Positions 55,045-63,515 of a stretch of DNA of 64,000 nucleotides are shown piece by piece; positions within the stretch are counted from its first letter, which is position 1; each line of letters opens with the position of its first letter. The stretch covers positions 69,089-133,088 of the forward strand of contig JAUNGT010000002.1 in the NCBI GenBank assembly GCA_030524455.1. The letters run 5' to 3'. The notes beneath the pieces were generated by a model that was not told the origin of the DNA, made no database searches, and saw only the letters and a program-made list of their open reading frames with translations. This DNA is from Eubacteriales bacterium (GTDB taxonomy: Bacteria > Bacillota > Clostridia > Lachnospirales > Lachnospiraceae). The translations under genes were made by a program, and so were the position numbers.

Positions 55045-55587
55045 TTACCCTTTCGAATTAAGCATTTTGCGTCGCGCAGCATTGATAGCCGAATTGCTTC
55101 TTGCAATTTCTTTTGACGACATTTTTTTCGGTGGCTGATTTTTCGCATTGCATGTTCGTATCAAAGCCAGCAAACTGTTTAAATGCCATTTTTGACATTC
55201 AAATGGAATGCCGTGGCTTATCATCCAGTAATAGATAATCTCAGCGGTTATCTGTTCTCTCCCCATTTTCCCTTTTCCGCTTTCCTTGAACCAGGCGGCG
55301 GTCATCGGGGCTTCCATATATGCATTGATTTGCCGAAGGTTGTCACCCGTCACAAATCTATATGTATTCGGATCTACATTTTGTGTAATGGTCATACACC
55401 GGATATAGTCCGTTGTTTCCTCTGTTGAAAGTTCTTTTTTCGATAAAAAAGGCTTGTTCCATGTCCTTTCCCATTTTGCAATTGAGACGAGGGAATGCTC
55501 TAATTGGAGCTTTTGTTCCTTTACTGCAATAAATTCCTGCTTTGACTCGTCCCATAACTCCCCTGCCGGAACAACAATTGAAAGCAT
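55045..55587 (-). CDS. Second tail assembly chaperone-like protein
   Basis: A 180-residue protein (LEHSLVSIAKWERTWNKPFL; TAEIIYYWMISHGIPFECQ; then WHLNSLLALIRTCNAKNQ). It lies where the second tail chaperone (lambda gpT-like) is expected, between major tail protein and tape measure. GGAG is 8 bases before the ATG. Its reading frame is also open back to the stop of the preceding gene, which raises the option of expression by +1 frameshift as a fusion. Confidence 0.65.
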   Translation of the reverse strand: MLSIVVPAGELWDESKQEFIAVKEQKLQLEHSLVSIAKWERTWNKPFLSKKELSTEETTDYIRCMTITQNVDPNTYRFVTGDNLRQINAYMEAPMTAAWFKESGKGKMGREQITAEIIYYWMISHGIPFECQKWHLNSLLALIRTCNAKNQPPKKMSSKEIARSNSAINAARRKMLNSKG

Positions 55588-55624
55588 TCTCTCATCTCCT
55601 ATCCTCAGATTTTGCCAGTATCCG

Positions 55625-56023
55625 TTACCCCATTAAATTCGCCGGTGCCGCGGCATTCTCTGCAATTTCTTTTGGCATGATTCCGTTAGCAAAATCGATT
55701 GCCGCTTTTGTATCGGTGATCAACTCCATGAACAGCTTGTCATACGCCTCTGTCTGCATGAATTCCGTACTTAATTCCTCAGACTTGATAAATCGTTTCC
55801 CATCTGGACTCTTTACTCCGTATGACTTCAAGATAAGCTGCTTAAAATTTTTCATCAGCTCAGGAAGGTTTTGAGCCGCAACAATTCGCTCCATCATTAC
55901 GGAGTATCCGCCGTCTATAGAAAGCTCCATTTCTGCAAGCTCAGATTTAGAAATATTGAAATAGTAATCCTCTTCTCTTGGATTCCCATTGTAATCGATG
56001 TATTTGATCTTTTTTACCAGCAT
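55625..56023 (-). CDS. First tail assembly chaperone-like protein
   Basis: A 132-residue protein (KKIKYIDYNGNPREEDYYFNIS at the start; FANGIMPKEIAENAAAP near the end). Size and location directly after the major tail protein match gpG-like tail chaperones, which bind the tape measure protein before tail assembly. I use the ATG at 56023 with GGGAG upstream; the longer frame to 56251 is inside the major tail gene. It ends ATG GGG TAA. Confidence 0.72.
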   Translation of the reverse strand: MLVKKIKYIDYNGNPREEDYYFNISKSELAEMELSIDGGYSVMMERIVAAQNLPELMKNFKQLILKSYGVKSPDGKRFIKSEELSTEFMQTEAYDKLFMELITDTKAAIDFANGIMPKEIAENAAAPANLMG

Positions 56024-56091
56024 TTTGATTTTCTCCCTTCTGCAAAAAGAGCCGCCAGCTTTCCTGAATACGGCTCCGCCTTTGTTCTTCT

Positions 56092-56787
56092 TTACGCCGC
56101 GTTCATCAACGCGATCACTTCGTCGGGCAAGGGAAGGCGAGGCTCTGCGCCGTCCGTTCCATCTTCTGTTGTGGGATCTTTTCCGTACAGAATCTCTTCC
56201 AAAGCAGCCATCTTTGCCGCGTCGACCTTCGTGGAATCGAACATAAGGCAAGCGGTCGGCTTAAGTTTCTTTCCTTCGAGAACTGTGGAAATCGCCACCG
56301 GAGTGGTGCTCAGCTCCCAGGAGAATGTGGCCGCTTCCGGACTGTCATTTACTGTGGAATGCGCCTTTTCCGAAGGAGCTGCTTTCGCACCATAAATGAG
56401 ATACAGCTTGTATCCGTACTCTTCTCCCTCTACGTCATTGCCGTAAATGGTTCTATAGCAAAAGCCAAACATTTTGCGATTCTGCTGTCCGGCATAAACA
56501 CCCGGAGCAATCTCGGCAGACCCGTCGCACTCTGCGAATTCATCCGGATAGGTATACGCCTCGATAGTCGCCGCATAATCCTCTGCGGAAATAAGATTCA
56601 GATATTTGATGTTATCCGCATAAACAGGGGTTGCTTCTGCGCCCGACGGACTTTCGGTAACCGAACTGAGTCCGTTCCACGCAACTCCTTTATTGTATGT
56701 TCCATCCGGCTGAATCGGATACAGTACGCCGTTAGATACGCCTGTTTCATAAGTTCTTTCTCCGGTGTTGTCCCAAGTAAGTTTCAT
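56092..56787 (-). CDS. Major tail tube protein
   Basis: A 231-residue protein of the phage major tail family: KLTWDNTGERTYETGVSNGVLYP at the start, GVAWNGLSSVTESPSGAE, and MFGFCYRTIYGNDVEGEEYGYKLYLIYG in the centre. It polymerises into the tail tube. The location after the neck genes and before the chaperones fits. An acidic C-terminal part (TTEDGTDGAEP) is likely flexible. Confidence 0.88.
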   Translation of the reverse strand: MKLTWDNTGERTYETGVSNGVLYPIQPDGTYNKGVAWNGLSSVTESPSGAEATPVYADNIKYLNLISAEDYAATIEAYTYPDEFAECDGSAEIAPGVYAGQQNRKMFGFCYRTIYGNDVEGEEYGYKLYLIYGAKAAPSEKAHSTVNDSPEAATFSWELSTTPVAISTVLEGKKLKPTACLMFDSTKVDAAKMAALEEILYGKDPTTEDGTDGAEPRLPLPDEVIALMNAA

Positions 56788-56798
56788 TTAAATACCTC

Positions 56799-57107
56799 CT
56801 AAAAATGAAGCAGAAAAACGTCATGATTTAAATTGCTGGATTTATAATGCCGGTTATACCGAATTGTTGGAAGTAAAGAAAGTTTCCGAACGACTTCACT
56901 ATCCGGATCCGGATCTATCACTGTAATGGAATAAACGTATGATTGTCCGTATACAAGATTGTCCGCGAACGTATTCTGAATGTCGTTCCTGGAATAAACA
57001 ATCGCCGGATAAGACATTTTAATCGTTTCCGGCGGTTGAAAATACACATGATCACTTCCCAACAATTGACAAAGAATATCATGCAGTTTCAATCGATGAT
57101 CCGCCAT
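56799..57107 (-). CDS. Neck/tail terminator-like protein
   Basis: A 102-residue protein (HRLKLHDILCQLLGSDHVYFQP; SYPAIVYSRNDIQNTFADN; VYSITVIDPDPDSEVVRKL). This pattern is typical of small head-tail joining or tail terminator proteins of siphoviruses. GGAGG lies before the ATG at 57107. It overlaps the previous gene by 29 bases. The exact neck position is not certain. Confidence 0.7.
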   Translation of the reverse strand: MADHRLKLHDILCQLLGSDHVYFQPPETIKMSYPAIVYSRNDIQNTFADNLVYGQSYVYSITVIDPDPDSEVVRKLSLLPTIRYNRHYKSSNLNHDVFLLHF

Positions 57108-57414
57108 TGTATATTCCTCCAATTGTCAGAATCAAACGAGGATATTTCACCTCTACCGTTATAATTTTCCATCTTGCTTCCATAAATTCGATATACCGCA
57201 TCGCATGAAAATTTCGATAGGCATATGGGTCGGCCAGTATACTGATCTGATTGGAAATATTGACATTATCATTTACCTGATCTGATGTTTGAAGCTGCCT
57301 TGTATCCCGAATCAAATCGCCTGAGTACATACGCTCAGAAATTTTCTCTGTCCACACGCCAGGAGAAGTTTCTTCTGTTTCTGCATAACCGACCGCCCCA
57401 TAAAATTTTGCCAT
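57079..57414 (-). CDS. Neck/head completion-type protein
   Basis: A 111-residue protein (FYGAVGYAETEETSPGVWTEKI; DQVNDNVNISNQISILADP; YIEFMEARWKIITVEVKYPRL). It lies after the capsid region, where connector and head closure proteins are encoded, and resembles small unannotated head-tail connector proteins in other Clostridia prophages. Start at 57414 follows GGAAAATTC. Family not firmly recognised. Confidence 0.65.
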   Translation of the reverse strand: MAKFYGAVGYAETEETSPGVWTEKISERMYSGDLIRDTRQLQTSDQVNDNVNISNQISILADPYAYRNFHAMRYIEFMEARWKIITVEVKYPRLILTIGGIYNGGSSIETA

Positions 57415-57427
57415 TTTGAATTTTCCT

Positions 57428-57825
57428 TTACTTTTCTTTGAGAACCAATCCAGAAAGCCTGTAAGTCCGAGACTTAACACCATTTGCGCCTTCTACTGTA
57501 ACTTTAATCTTTTGGTTATCTTTGTCGCTGATGCGAAATACAAAGACACGATCACTGTCCAACGTTACCGGCCCCTTTCCAGAAAGGCTACCGATTAACT
57601 CAACCGTAATTGTCGCGTTCTGCTCATCCGGATCGACCCGCATAACGATATAGTTTCCCGACTGTTCCTCTGGGTTTGACCCATTAAAACCGGTATATCC
57701 GGTAACATACTTTAATGTTCCGGTAATCGCTTCTTCGCCTACAGCGACATTCTCCTGCAGTTCTTCAACTGTTTTCCCGAGCACATCGGCTTCTCCGTCT
57801 TCGGGAGTGATCGAGAAGCCGGTTA
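57428..57825 (-). CDS. Capsid C-terminal extension (Ig-like/head-fibre domain), -1 frame
   Basis: An open frame of about 132 residues in the -1 frame relative to the capsid gene, starting at its stop codon: LTGFSITPEDGEADVLGKTV, YVTGYTGFNGSNPEEQSGNY and SRTYRLSGLVLKEK. It is beta-rich like head-decoration domains. There is no ATG near its conserved start. Entry is best explained by -1 frameshifting at A AAC CCU (57826-57832), giving ...TVNP-LTGF... Alternatives are a GTG at 57784 or an ATG inside the capsid gene at 57892, both with GGAG upstream. Confidence 0.75.
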
Positions 57826-57832
57826 AGGGTTT
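57775..57832 (-). promoter_or_regulatory. Programmed -1 frameshift signal: slippery heptamer, stop and pseudoknot
   Basis: Minus strand: A AAC CCT in capsid frame (57826-57832), then TAA (57823-57825), four bases from heptamer to stem 1. Stem 1 is CGGCTTCTC (57813-57821) with GAGAAGCCG (57787-57795), 9 perfect pairs. In its loop TCCCGA (57801-57806) pairs with TCGGGA (57775-57780) to give a 6-bp stem 2. Loops are 6, 5 and 6 bases. This is a textbook H-type pseudoknot. Confidence 0.8.
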
Positions 57833-59658
57833 ACCGTTACATCTTCCTCGATCGCAATCGCAGAATACACTCTGGTCAGGGCACCGGAACATCTGGTCTC
57901 CAACAGAGATTTCTCCTGGTTAAAGTCGATATCGAACTGCGTAAAGTGGGTCACTTCGCCGCCCTTTGTTGCACCCAGGGAATAATCGTTCAGATTCGTG
58001 ATAATGGCCAGCAGCTTCTTGGTCTTATTGTCCGCAGTCTTGCGGGTCTTTCCCTCAAACTGCTCCACCGTCAGAATCTCACCCACGTTGAAAGCAGAAG
58101 CCAGCTCCTCTTTGGTGGCATAGATTCTTCTGCCGTTAATGTCGCGCGCAAGCAGCATCACATTGAGCATATGCGGCGTGAGGTACATATCCGGCGTACC
58201 GGTACCCTTGTAGTGTTCCCTTGCATACAGAACCGCATTGATCATCGCCTCAGCCAGGACGTAATTTTCTCCGAAATTTGCCCCGGTATTGCTGCCCTGA
58301 AGCTCTTTCCGCGCAGCTGCGATATCCAGATCTGCATGAATTGTATACAGATCGTCGTCTGTCCAGATTGGTCTGATCTTGTCCGGATCAATCTTACCCT
58401 CATCGCCTTCCTCACGACCATCGCCAAGCATCATGGCAACCGCCAGTTCCTCATTGAGCATCAGACGATCGATATCATACAGGTACTTTACATAATCGAA
58501 ATCCGTGATGTCCACGATGTCATCACGATGCAGTGCGTTTTTCACATAAACGGTCTGCGGATCGGTGGTCCTGCGAACCAGCTTGAAGTTGCCGGCCAGC
58601 TTCTTCTCTTTCCCTTTCTGGTAACCCTTTGCTCGCAGCGTATCGATATTGCGAATATCTGTCTGACTGGTCCTGATTCGAGAGATCGGACTCTTATGCA
58701 CCTTTCTCATGACATTCGTAATCCAGCCCTGATCATTGGTAATCAACTCCGGTGCGCCAGGGCGAACTTCCTGATACTCCGGGAACAGATTGGTTACATT
58801 TCCCTCTCCGGTCTGCACAAATCCGCCGCTGACTGCGTCGTGCTGAAGGCCGTTATCCTCCGCATAAATCTGGAGTGCTGTCTGAAAGCTGCCGATCTGG
58901 CTGCTTTTTGCCATTTTCATAACAGTCTCCTGATCGCTGTGAGAAAGAACATTGCTGTTTTCTCTGGGATCGCCATCAAATACATTGTGTTTCATGGTCT
59001 TTTTTCCTCCTTCGGTAACTTTGTCCTCATCGTCTTCTTTGTCCTCGCCGCCATCGTCGCCTTCCAAAGCGGCTCCAAGAATTGCATATACCGCTGTTTT
59101 CTGCGTTTCTGTCAACGAGTCCATGATCTCTTTGAGCGTCTTGTTTTTGTCATCCTCTACCGTTTTTTCGTTTTCCTTCGCCATTTTTTTCTCCTCTGTC
59201 GTATCTGAATGGAACAAAGAAAGCGGTTCTCCACTGTAAATTACAGCGGAATCCCCCGTTTCTTCTCCGTGCGCCATGATCTGTTCAATGAATGCTCCTG
59301 GATTTGCAGAAGCGAGAACAAGGCTCACCTCGCGTATAACTCCGTGAAGTACGTTTCCGCCCTGCTGCGTTAATTTATTTGCACAGATGGACAAACCTGT
59401 TACATCGCCATTGAGAACCAGGGCTTTTGCGTTTTGTCCGCTCGCTGTATCATTAAAACTGCAATAGGCATAAACGCCGTCCTCCCTATTTTCCAAAAGA
59501 GCGTGTCCCAGCACATTGTCTACGGAATTGTGCTGATGGTTCCAAACCAGGGGACAAGTCTTACCATCATCATCCTTGAATGCGTCGCGTCGGATTGTTC
59601 GTCCGTCACTGCACACAAGGTCATTTCTTGTGGCCCAGCCACTGAAGTCATAATCCAT
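57823..59658 (-). CDS. HK97-type prohead protease fused to scaffold and major capsid protein
   Basis: A 611-residue polyprotein. Residues 1-150 are an HK97-type prohead protease with the histidine in LVWNHQHN and serine in VTGLSICAN. Residues 159-220 are charged and acidic (DDGGEDKEDDEDK), like a scaffold. From residue 222 (MKHNVFDGDP) to the end is a 390-residue HK97-fold capsid protein. Two internal ATGs, at 59184 and 58995, have strong AGGAG sites and could give scaffold-capsid and capsid alone. The start at 59658 has GGAGG and overlaps the portal stop by 11 bases. The 3' end carries a frameshift signal. Confidence 0.9.
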   Translation of the reverse strand: MDYDFSGWATRNDLVCSDGRTIRRDAFKDDDGKTCPLVWNHQHNSVDNVLGHALLENREDGVYAYCSFNDTASGQNAKALVLNGDVTGLSICANKLTQQGGNVLHGVIREVSLVLASANPGAFIEQIMAHGEETGDSAVIYSGEPLSLFHSDTTEEKKMAKENEKTVEDDKNKTLKEIMDSLTETQKTAVYAILGAALEGDDGGEDKEDDEDKVTEGGKKTMKHNVFDGDPRENSNVLSHSDQETVMKMAKSSQIGSFQTALQIYAEDNGLQHDAVSGGFVQTGEGNVTNLFPEYQEVRPGAPELITNDQGWITNVMRKVHKSPISRIRTSQTDIRNIDTLRAKGYQKGKEKKLAGNFKLVRRTTDPQTVYVKNALHRDDIVDITDFDYVKYLYDIDRLMLNEELAVAMMLGDGREEGDEGKIDPDKIRPIWTDDDLYTIHADLDIAAARKELQGSNTGANFGENYVLAEAMINAVLYAREHYKGTGTPDMYLTPHMLNVMLLARDINGRRIYATKEELASAFNVGEILTVEQFEGKTRKTADNKTKKLLAIITNLNDYSLGATKGGEVTHFTQFDIDFNQEKSLLETRCSGALTRVYSAIAIEEDVTVNP

Positions 59659-60916
59659 TTTGAATTTTTTCCTCCGTTTTTTCTTCTTTAACGCTTCCTC
59701 CGTCATCGTCGACCATGCCATTTACGTTTGACTCCGGCTTTGTGATATTGCTGTTTCGCAATTCATCAGCCTTCTTATCCTTAGACGGCTTCATCCCGAT
59801 CCCCTGTCGTATTTCATTGGAAGTCATGATTTCGTTTCTCGTAAATTTGTCAGCGATTTCTGCAATGGAATTAACCGGAACGAGTTTGAAGGGGTCTCTA
59901 AAGAACAAAATCGACTGCAATTGGGTTCTGGCCGTTTTGGTCAGGAACTTTCTCTTCATCTCGTCGACGATCGCCGAAAGAATCGGTTCGATCATTCGGT
60001 TCATATAATTGAGCATTGTTGCTTCGTCTGCGGTACCATCCAGGATGCTCTGCGTTATACCCAACTGGCTGAACAGCATACTCGTCAGGTATTCGATTTG
60101 CTTCATCAGATTGTTATCCACAGATCGATTCAACTGCACAATTCTTTCGGTTCCATCTGCATAAGCGACGCCGAACTTGGAATGCGAAAGCTGATACTCC
60201 AAATCCTTCCGTCTGGTTTCCGCCCGTTGTTTCAACGCTGGAGACCGAACGGAATACGGTAACTGGATAATTAGATCCAACTTCCCGGAACTGCTTTGTT
60301 CATCGATGGCATCCAAAATATTCAGCTTTCGAATCAAACGCTGTAAAGTGCTGTTTGGTTCGTTCATGATCGAATAAAAGGGATTCTCTATAATCGCCAC
60401 GGTTTTCTTTGGGAGACGGATATCCTCTTTCATACCGGTTCGATCATTGTAAAGCCGTACGCCTATGTCATCCGGGTACCATTGAATAATCTTGCCGACT
60501 CGCATGGTGTGTATTTCGTATGAACTGGATTCTGCCGGATCGAAGGTGGTGTCTACCGGAACAATCGCGACGCAGCCCTCATCCAGCAACGACATCACAA
60601 CATCCTGCAAAAACGCTCTTCCGGTTTGATCCTTATTCGCTTCTGTATTCAGGCATTCATTCAGTCCAGAAGAAATGACGCCAAGGAAACGGTTATCATT
60701 ATCCAATCGACAATGACAAATATCGATAGAGGAAGCATCAATGGCGACCCGGTTATAGATCGATGTGATGATCGATCGTTCATTTCCACGGGTAAGCCGA
60801 ATTCGATCCGGACGGACAGAATAGCCCGGACCAGAATTGTAATAACCTCCCGTAGGATCTCTGTTTAAAAAAGCATTCCAGGCGTGTTGAAGCCTGGAAC
60901 CAAACGAAATTCCCAT
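59648..60916 (-). CDS. Portal protein
   Basis: A 422-residue HK97-type portal protein: RSIITSIYNRVAIDASSIDI (start), LDEGCVAIVPVD, VGKIIQWYPDDIGVRLYND, then FSQLGITQSILDGTADEATM and the C-terminal ITKPESNVNG tail. It forms the dodecameric gate for DNA packaging between terminase and head. I start at 60916 with GGAGG upstream rather than at 60976. Confidence 0.93.
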   Translation of the reverse strand: MGISFGSRLQHAWNAFLNRDPTGGYYNSGPGYSVRPDRIRLTRGNERSIITSIYNRVAIDASSIDICHCRLDNDNRFLGVISSGLNECLNTEANKDQTGRAFLQDVVMSLLDEGCVAIVPVDTTFDPAESSSYEIHTMRVGKIIQWYPDDIGVRLYNDRTGMKEDIRLPKKTVAIIENPFYSIMNEPNSTLQRLIRKLNILDAIDEQSSSGKLDLIIQLPYSVRSPALKQRAETRRKDLEYQLSHSKFGVAYADGTERIVQLNRSVDNNLMKQIEYLTSMLFSQLGITQSILDGTADEATMLNYMNRMIEPILSAIVDEMKRKFLTKTARTQLQSILFFRDPFKLVPVNSIAEIADKFTRNEIMTSNEIRQGIGMKPSKDKKADELRNSNITKPESNVNGMVDDDGGSVKEEKTEEKIQNGL

Positions 60917-60932
60917 TTTGAATTTTCCTCCT

Positions 60933-62678
60933 CTAATCAAAGGCCTCCCGATTTGCTTTGTAAGCAATATATGCATCCATTGTAGCTGCTACCGGGTCAA
61001 TCTTTTGTTCATAGCGTTTCTTCAGTAATTTACGGTTACCATTGGTATCTTCGAGCGTAATACAGTTACCCATTGCAAATGACATGATTTCTTCGTCAAA
61101 CAGAAGCATTCGATCTTCGGAAAACTTTTTCAGTTCGCCAAGAGGGACGGATTCTGTTTTTGCTCCCTGAATTACCTTTACCACGCCGAATTCCCCATTT
61201 TCGTCACACCATCTTTTTACAAATTCCTGCGCGCCATAAGGATCGTATCCGAAACAACGAACGTCATATCCTCGTTCGATTATGTGTGCGTCCAAATCTT
61301 CGTAAACCTGAATCAGATCCAATACAGTCCCCTCCATGATAATGAGGCTGCCTTCATTGATAAATTGGTCGTACTTTGCCCTCATTGCGCCGGGTAATTT
61401 CATAAGAGTACGCGATGTAATATAGCTTCTTGTCTTTATACCGAAACATCCATTGGACAGGGGAAAGAGAAACGCAAAGGCACAGAAATCATCTCCCTGA
61501 GACAGATCTCCTCCAAGCGAGCACGGCATTTGCCAGTAGTTCCTTTTTTTATGCGGCAATGTCTCTTCGTATGTAAAATAATAAGTGTATCCCTCCATGG
61601 GAATCCCGAAACGCTTTGCAAGAATGTCGTTGCGGACAGCCGGATTATTTTCAGCTCTTTCAACGTCTCTTTGATACGCCTCGTAACTGACTGTCTTTCC
61701 GATATTGGGGTTTGCTTTTATCCACATCTCCGGACAAGCAACCTCGTCCACCGAATCCAACTTGTAATACCAAATGGAAATATGAGGAGCTGAATATTCG
61801 CCCCGAAGAATTTTCATCAACTCCATTTTGACGGTATCCCCACTGCCGTTACGAACTGTCCCCTCGGAGCTGATGGCAACAATCAAAAAATCCTCCAACT
61901 TGGAAGCTCCCTGTTCGATCGCGCCTACCGGATCCTCTCGGATATCGCCGGATAACCATTCATCCACGGTAGATACCTTTGGTCTTAGTCCCTGAAGTTT
62001 ATCAATTGACATGGGGCGAATTTCTAGCAGGGAACCGGTCAGAAAATTTTCGATTCCCTTTTTAGTCGGTGACAATTTCACACGTTCAGCTTTAGAACCG
62101 GTCGTATTCTGAAGGGAACCTTCCGTTAAAAAACCGAATAACGGCCCACGCGATCTGGTGATGGCAGTTCGTATCGGGGAAATTATTTCTTCTGCCTGCC
62201 GCATGGTTGGTGCAGTTGTGATCTGATGGGTTGTCTCCGTATCAACGTTCAAAAAATAATCCTGGATACAAGAGCCATACATAGATTTTGCAGCACCTCT
62301 CGCTACAATTAAATATTGTTTTGTTGTGAGTCGATGAAGCACCGATTTTCTGACGTAACGACCGCCATACCCGTCTGGATTCGGTCTATACACTGTTTTT
62401 TCTTCGAAATAGTACCAGCCAAAAATTTGTTCCGCCCATAATTTGAAAGAATCCAAAAGATGTAAATCATCGCCGTTGGTAAGGGTTAATTCGTCTTCGC
62501 AAAAAGAAATAAATCCCTCGACCTTTTGTTCGTCGTAATAATATCCGGGATGAGCAATGAGCTTATCGATCCGATACATTTCCATCTCGATTTCTTTACA
62601 TATTGGAATTTCTCCACGCATTACGGCATCTCGAAACATGCCGTAGTATTTCGGAACAGCCGTGTTCGATAATGCCAT
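60933..62678 (-). CDS. Terminase large subunit
   Basis: A 581-residue packaging motor. The ATPase has a variant Walker A (VARGAAKSMYG) and Walker B/catalytic Glu in STVDEWLSGD; the coupling region is IVAISSEGT. The nuclease starts at LGGDLSQGDDFCAFAF with further acidic residues at GYDPYGAQE and KIDPVAATMDAYIAY. GAGG precedes the ATG. It is the first structural gene after the terminator at 62700-62731. Confidence 0.95.
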   Translation of the reverse strand: MALSNTAVPKYYGMFRDAVMRGEIPICKEIEMEMYRIDKLIAHPGYYYDEQKVEGFISFCEDELTLTNGDDLHLLDSFKLWAEQIFGWYYFEEKTVYRPNPDGYGGRYVRKSVLHRLTTKQYLIVARGAAKSMYGSCIQDYFLNVDTETTHQITTAPTMRQAEEIISPIRTAITRSRGPLFGFLTEGSLQNTTGSKAERVKLSPTKKGIENFLTGSLLEIRPMSIDKLQGLRPKVSTVDEWLSGDIREDPVGAIEQGASKLEDFLIVAISSEGTVRNGSGDTVKMELMKILRGEYSAPHISIWYYKLDSVDEVACPEMWIKANPNIGKTVSYEAYQRDVERAENNPAVRNDILAKRFGIPMEGYTYYFTYEETLPHKKRNYWQMPCSLGGDLSQGDDFCAFAFLFPLSNGCFGIKTRSYITSRTLMKLPGAMRAKYDQFINEGSLIIMEGTVLDLIQVYEDLDAHIIERGYDVRCFGYDPYGAQEFVKRWCDENGEFGVVKVIQGAKTESVPLGELKKFSEDRMLLFDEEIMSFAMGNCITLEDTNGNRKLLKKRYEQKIDPVAATMDAYIAYKANREAFD

Positions 62679-62699
62679 ACATACACCTCAATTTTTGCG

Positions 62700-62731
62700 C
62701 AAAAGAAAAGAGACCGTGTGGTCACAGTCTC
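62700..62731 (-). terminator. Intrinsic terminator between the HIRAN gene and terminase
   Basis: Minus strand GAGACTGTG, loop ACCA, CACGGTCTC: a 9-bp stem with one T-G pair (62710-62731), followed by TTTTCTTTT. Strong rho-independent form. It divides upstream genes from the packaging/structural operon; no clear promoter fits between it and the terminase start. Confidence 0.75.
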
Positions 62732-62804
62732 GTTCTGCATTTTCTATTCCTTTCTCTTCATAAAAGGGCATGTTTTTTTCGCGTAGTAAACAAGGGAATC
62801 GCGC

Positions 62805-63515
62805 TTATAAACTTTGGTTTGATTGAGAATTTAGAATTTCGAATGTTGCTTTGATACACTCGTCACAACTATTTTCTTTATCAATCTTCTCTACAAAACA
62901 TCTTCCAATCCTATTTTCGTCAATGAATTTAACAAAAGCTTCGGAATAATATCTCGGAATGTATCCCACCGTATGCTGTTGCTTATTAACTAATCTTACT
63001 GCGTTTTTATCATGAAGATTGTTTTCATGGATCAGGAAAATTTCATCGCCTTCTTCAATTGGTATCGCTTTATCGCATTCCCGTCCCTCGCACCCTAAAT
63101 AATGTCGCGCACCAGCAACAAAAAAAGTTTTTCTAAATGCTCCTTTAATGTCTAAAATAGGATCTATAAAATGTAAATTGTCAATGGGCAATCGAGCTCC
63201 GCTTCTTTTCAAAAGTTCATATGAATTATATTCTTCCAAACCATATTTCTCCAGAATCTTCTGAATATCTTTCCGTTTCTTATCCGGAAGCCTGCTGGAA
63301 AACACCGGAAATAGTTCATCACATTCATATGTTCTGTCTAGATCCTCAAAAGAGACTAACAATGTGAAGCCCTCTTTTTTTGCCTCTTCTATTTCTTCAC
63401 AATATTGAAATTCATATTTTCCGTTTTTGATAAGTTGTCCGACAATATATTGTCTCCTGTTTGTGGGACACTTCCAAATTAAATACAGATAATCCTTGCC
63501 GTTTCTAATTGACAT
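62805..63515 (-). CDS. HIRAN-domain phage protein
   Basis: A 236-residue protein. The N-terminal half resembles the N-terminal subdomain of HipA-like proteins (FVFSSRLPDK-like segment FPVFSSRLPDKKRKDIQ; LLKRSGARLPIDNLHFIDP). The C-terminal half is a HIRAN domain (ARHYLGCEGRECD, IHENNLHDKNAVRLVNK, TVGYIPRYYSE), a fold that binds DNA ends or damaged DNA. No kinase domain follows. Role in the phage unknown; possible links are DNA end recognition or a host-interaction function. Confidence 0.8.
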   Translation of the reverse strand: MSIRNGKDYLYLIWKCPTNRRQYIVGQLIKNGKYEFQYCEEIEEAKKEGFTLLVSFEDLDRTYECDELFPVFSSRLPDKKRKDIQKILEKYGLEEYNSYELLKRSGARLPIDNLHFIDPILDIKGAFRKTFFVAGARHYLGCEGRECDKAIPIEEGDEIFLIHENNLHDKNAVRLVNKQQHTVGYIPRYYSEAFVKFIDENRIGRCFVEKIDKENSCDECIKATFEILNSQSNQSL

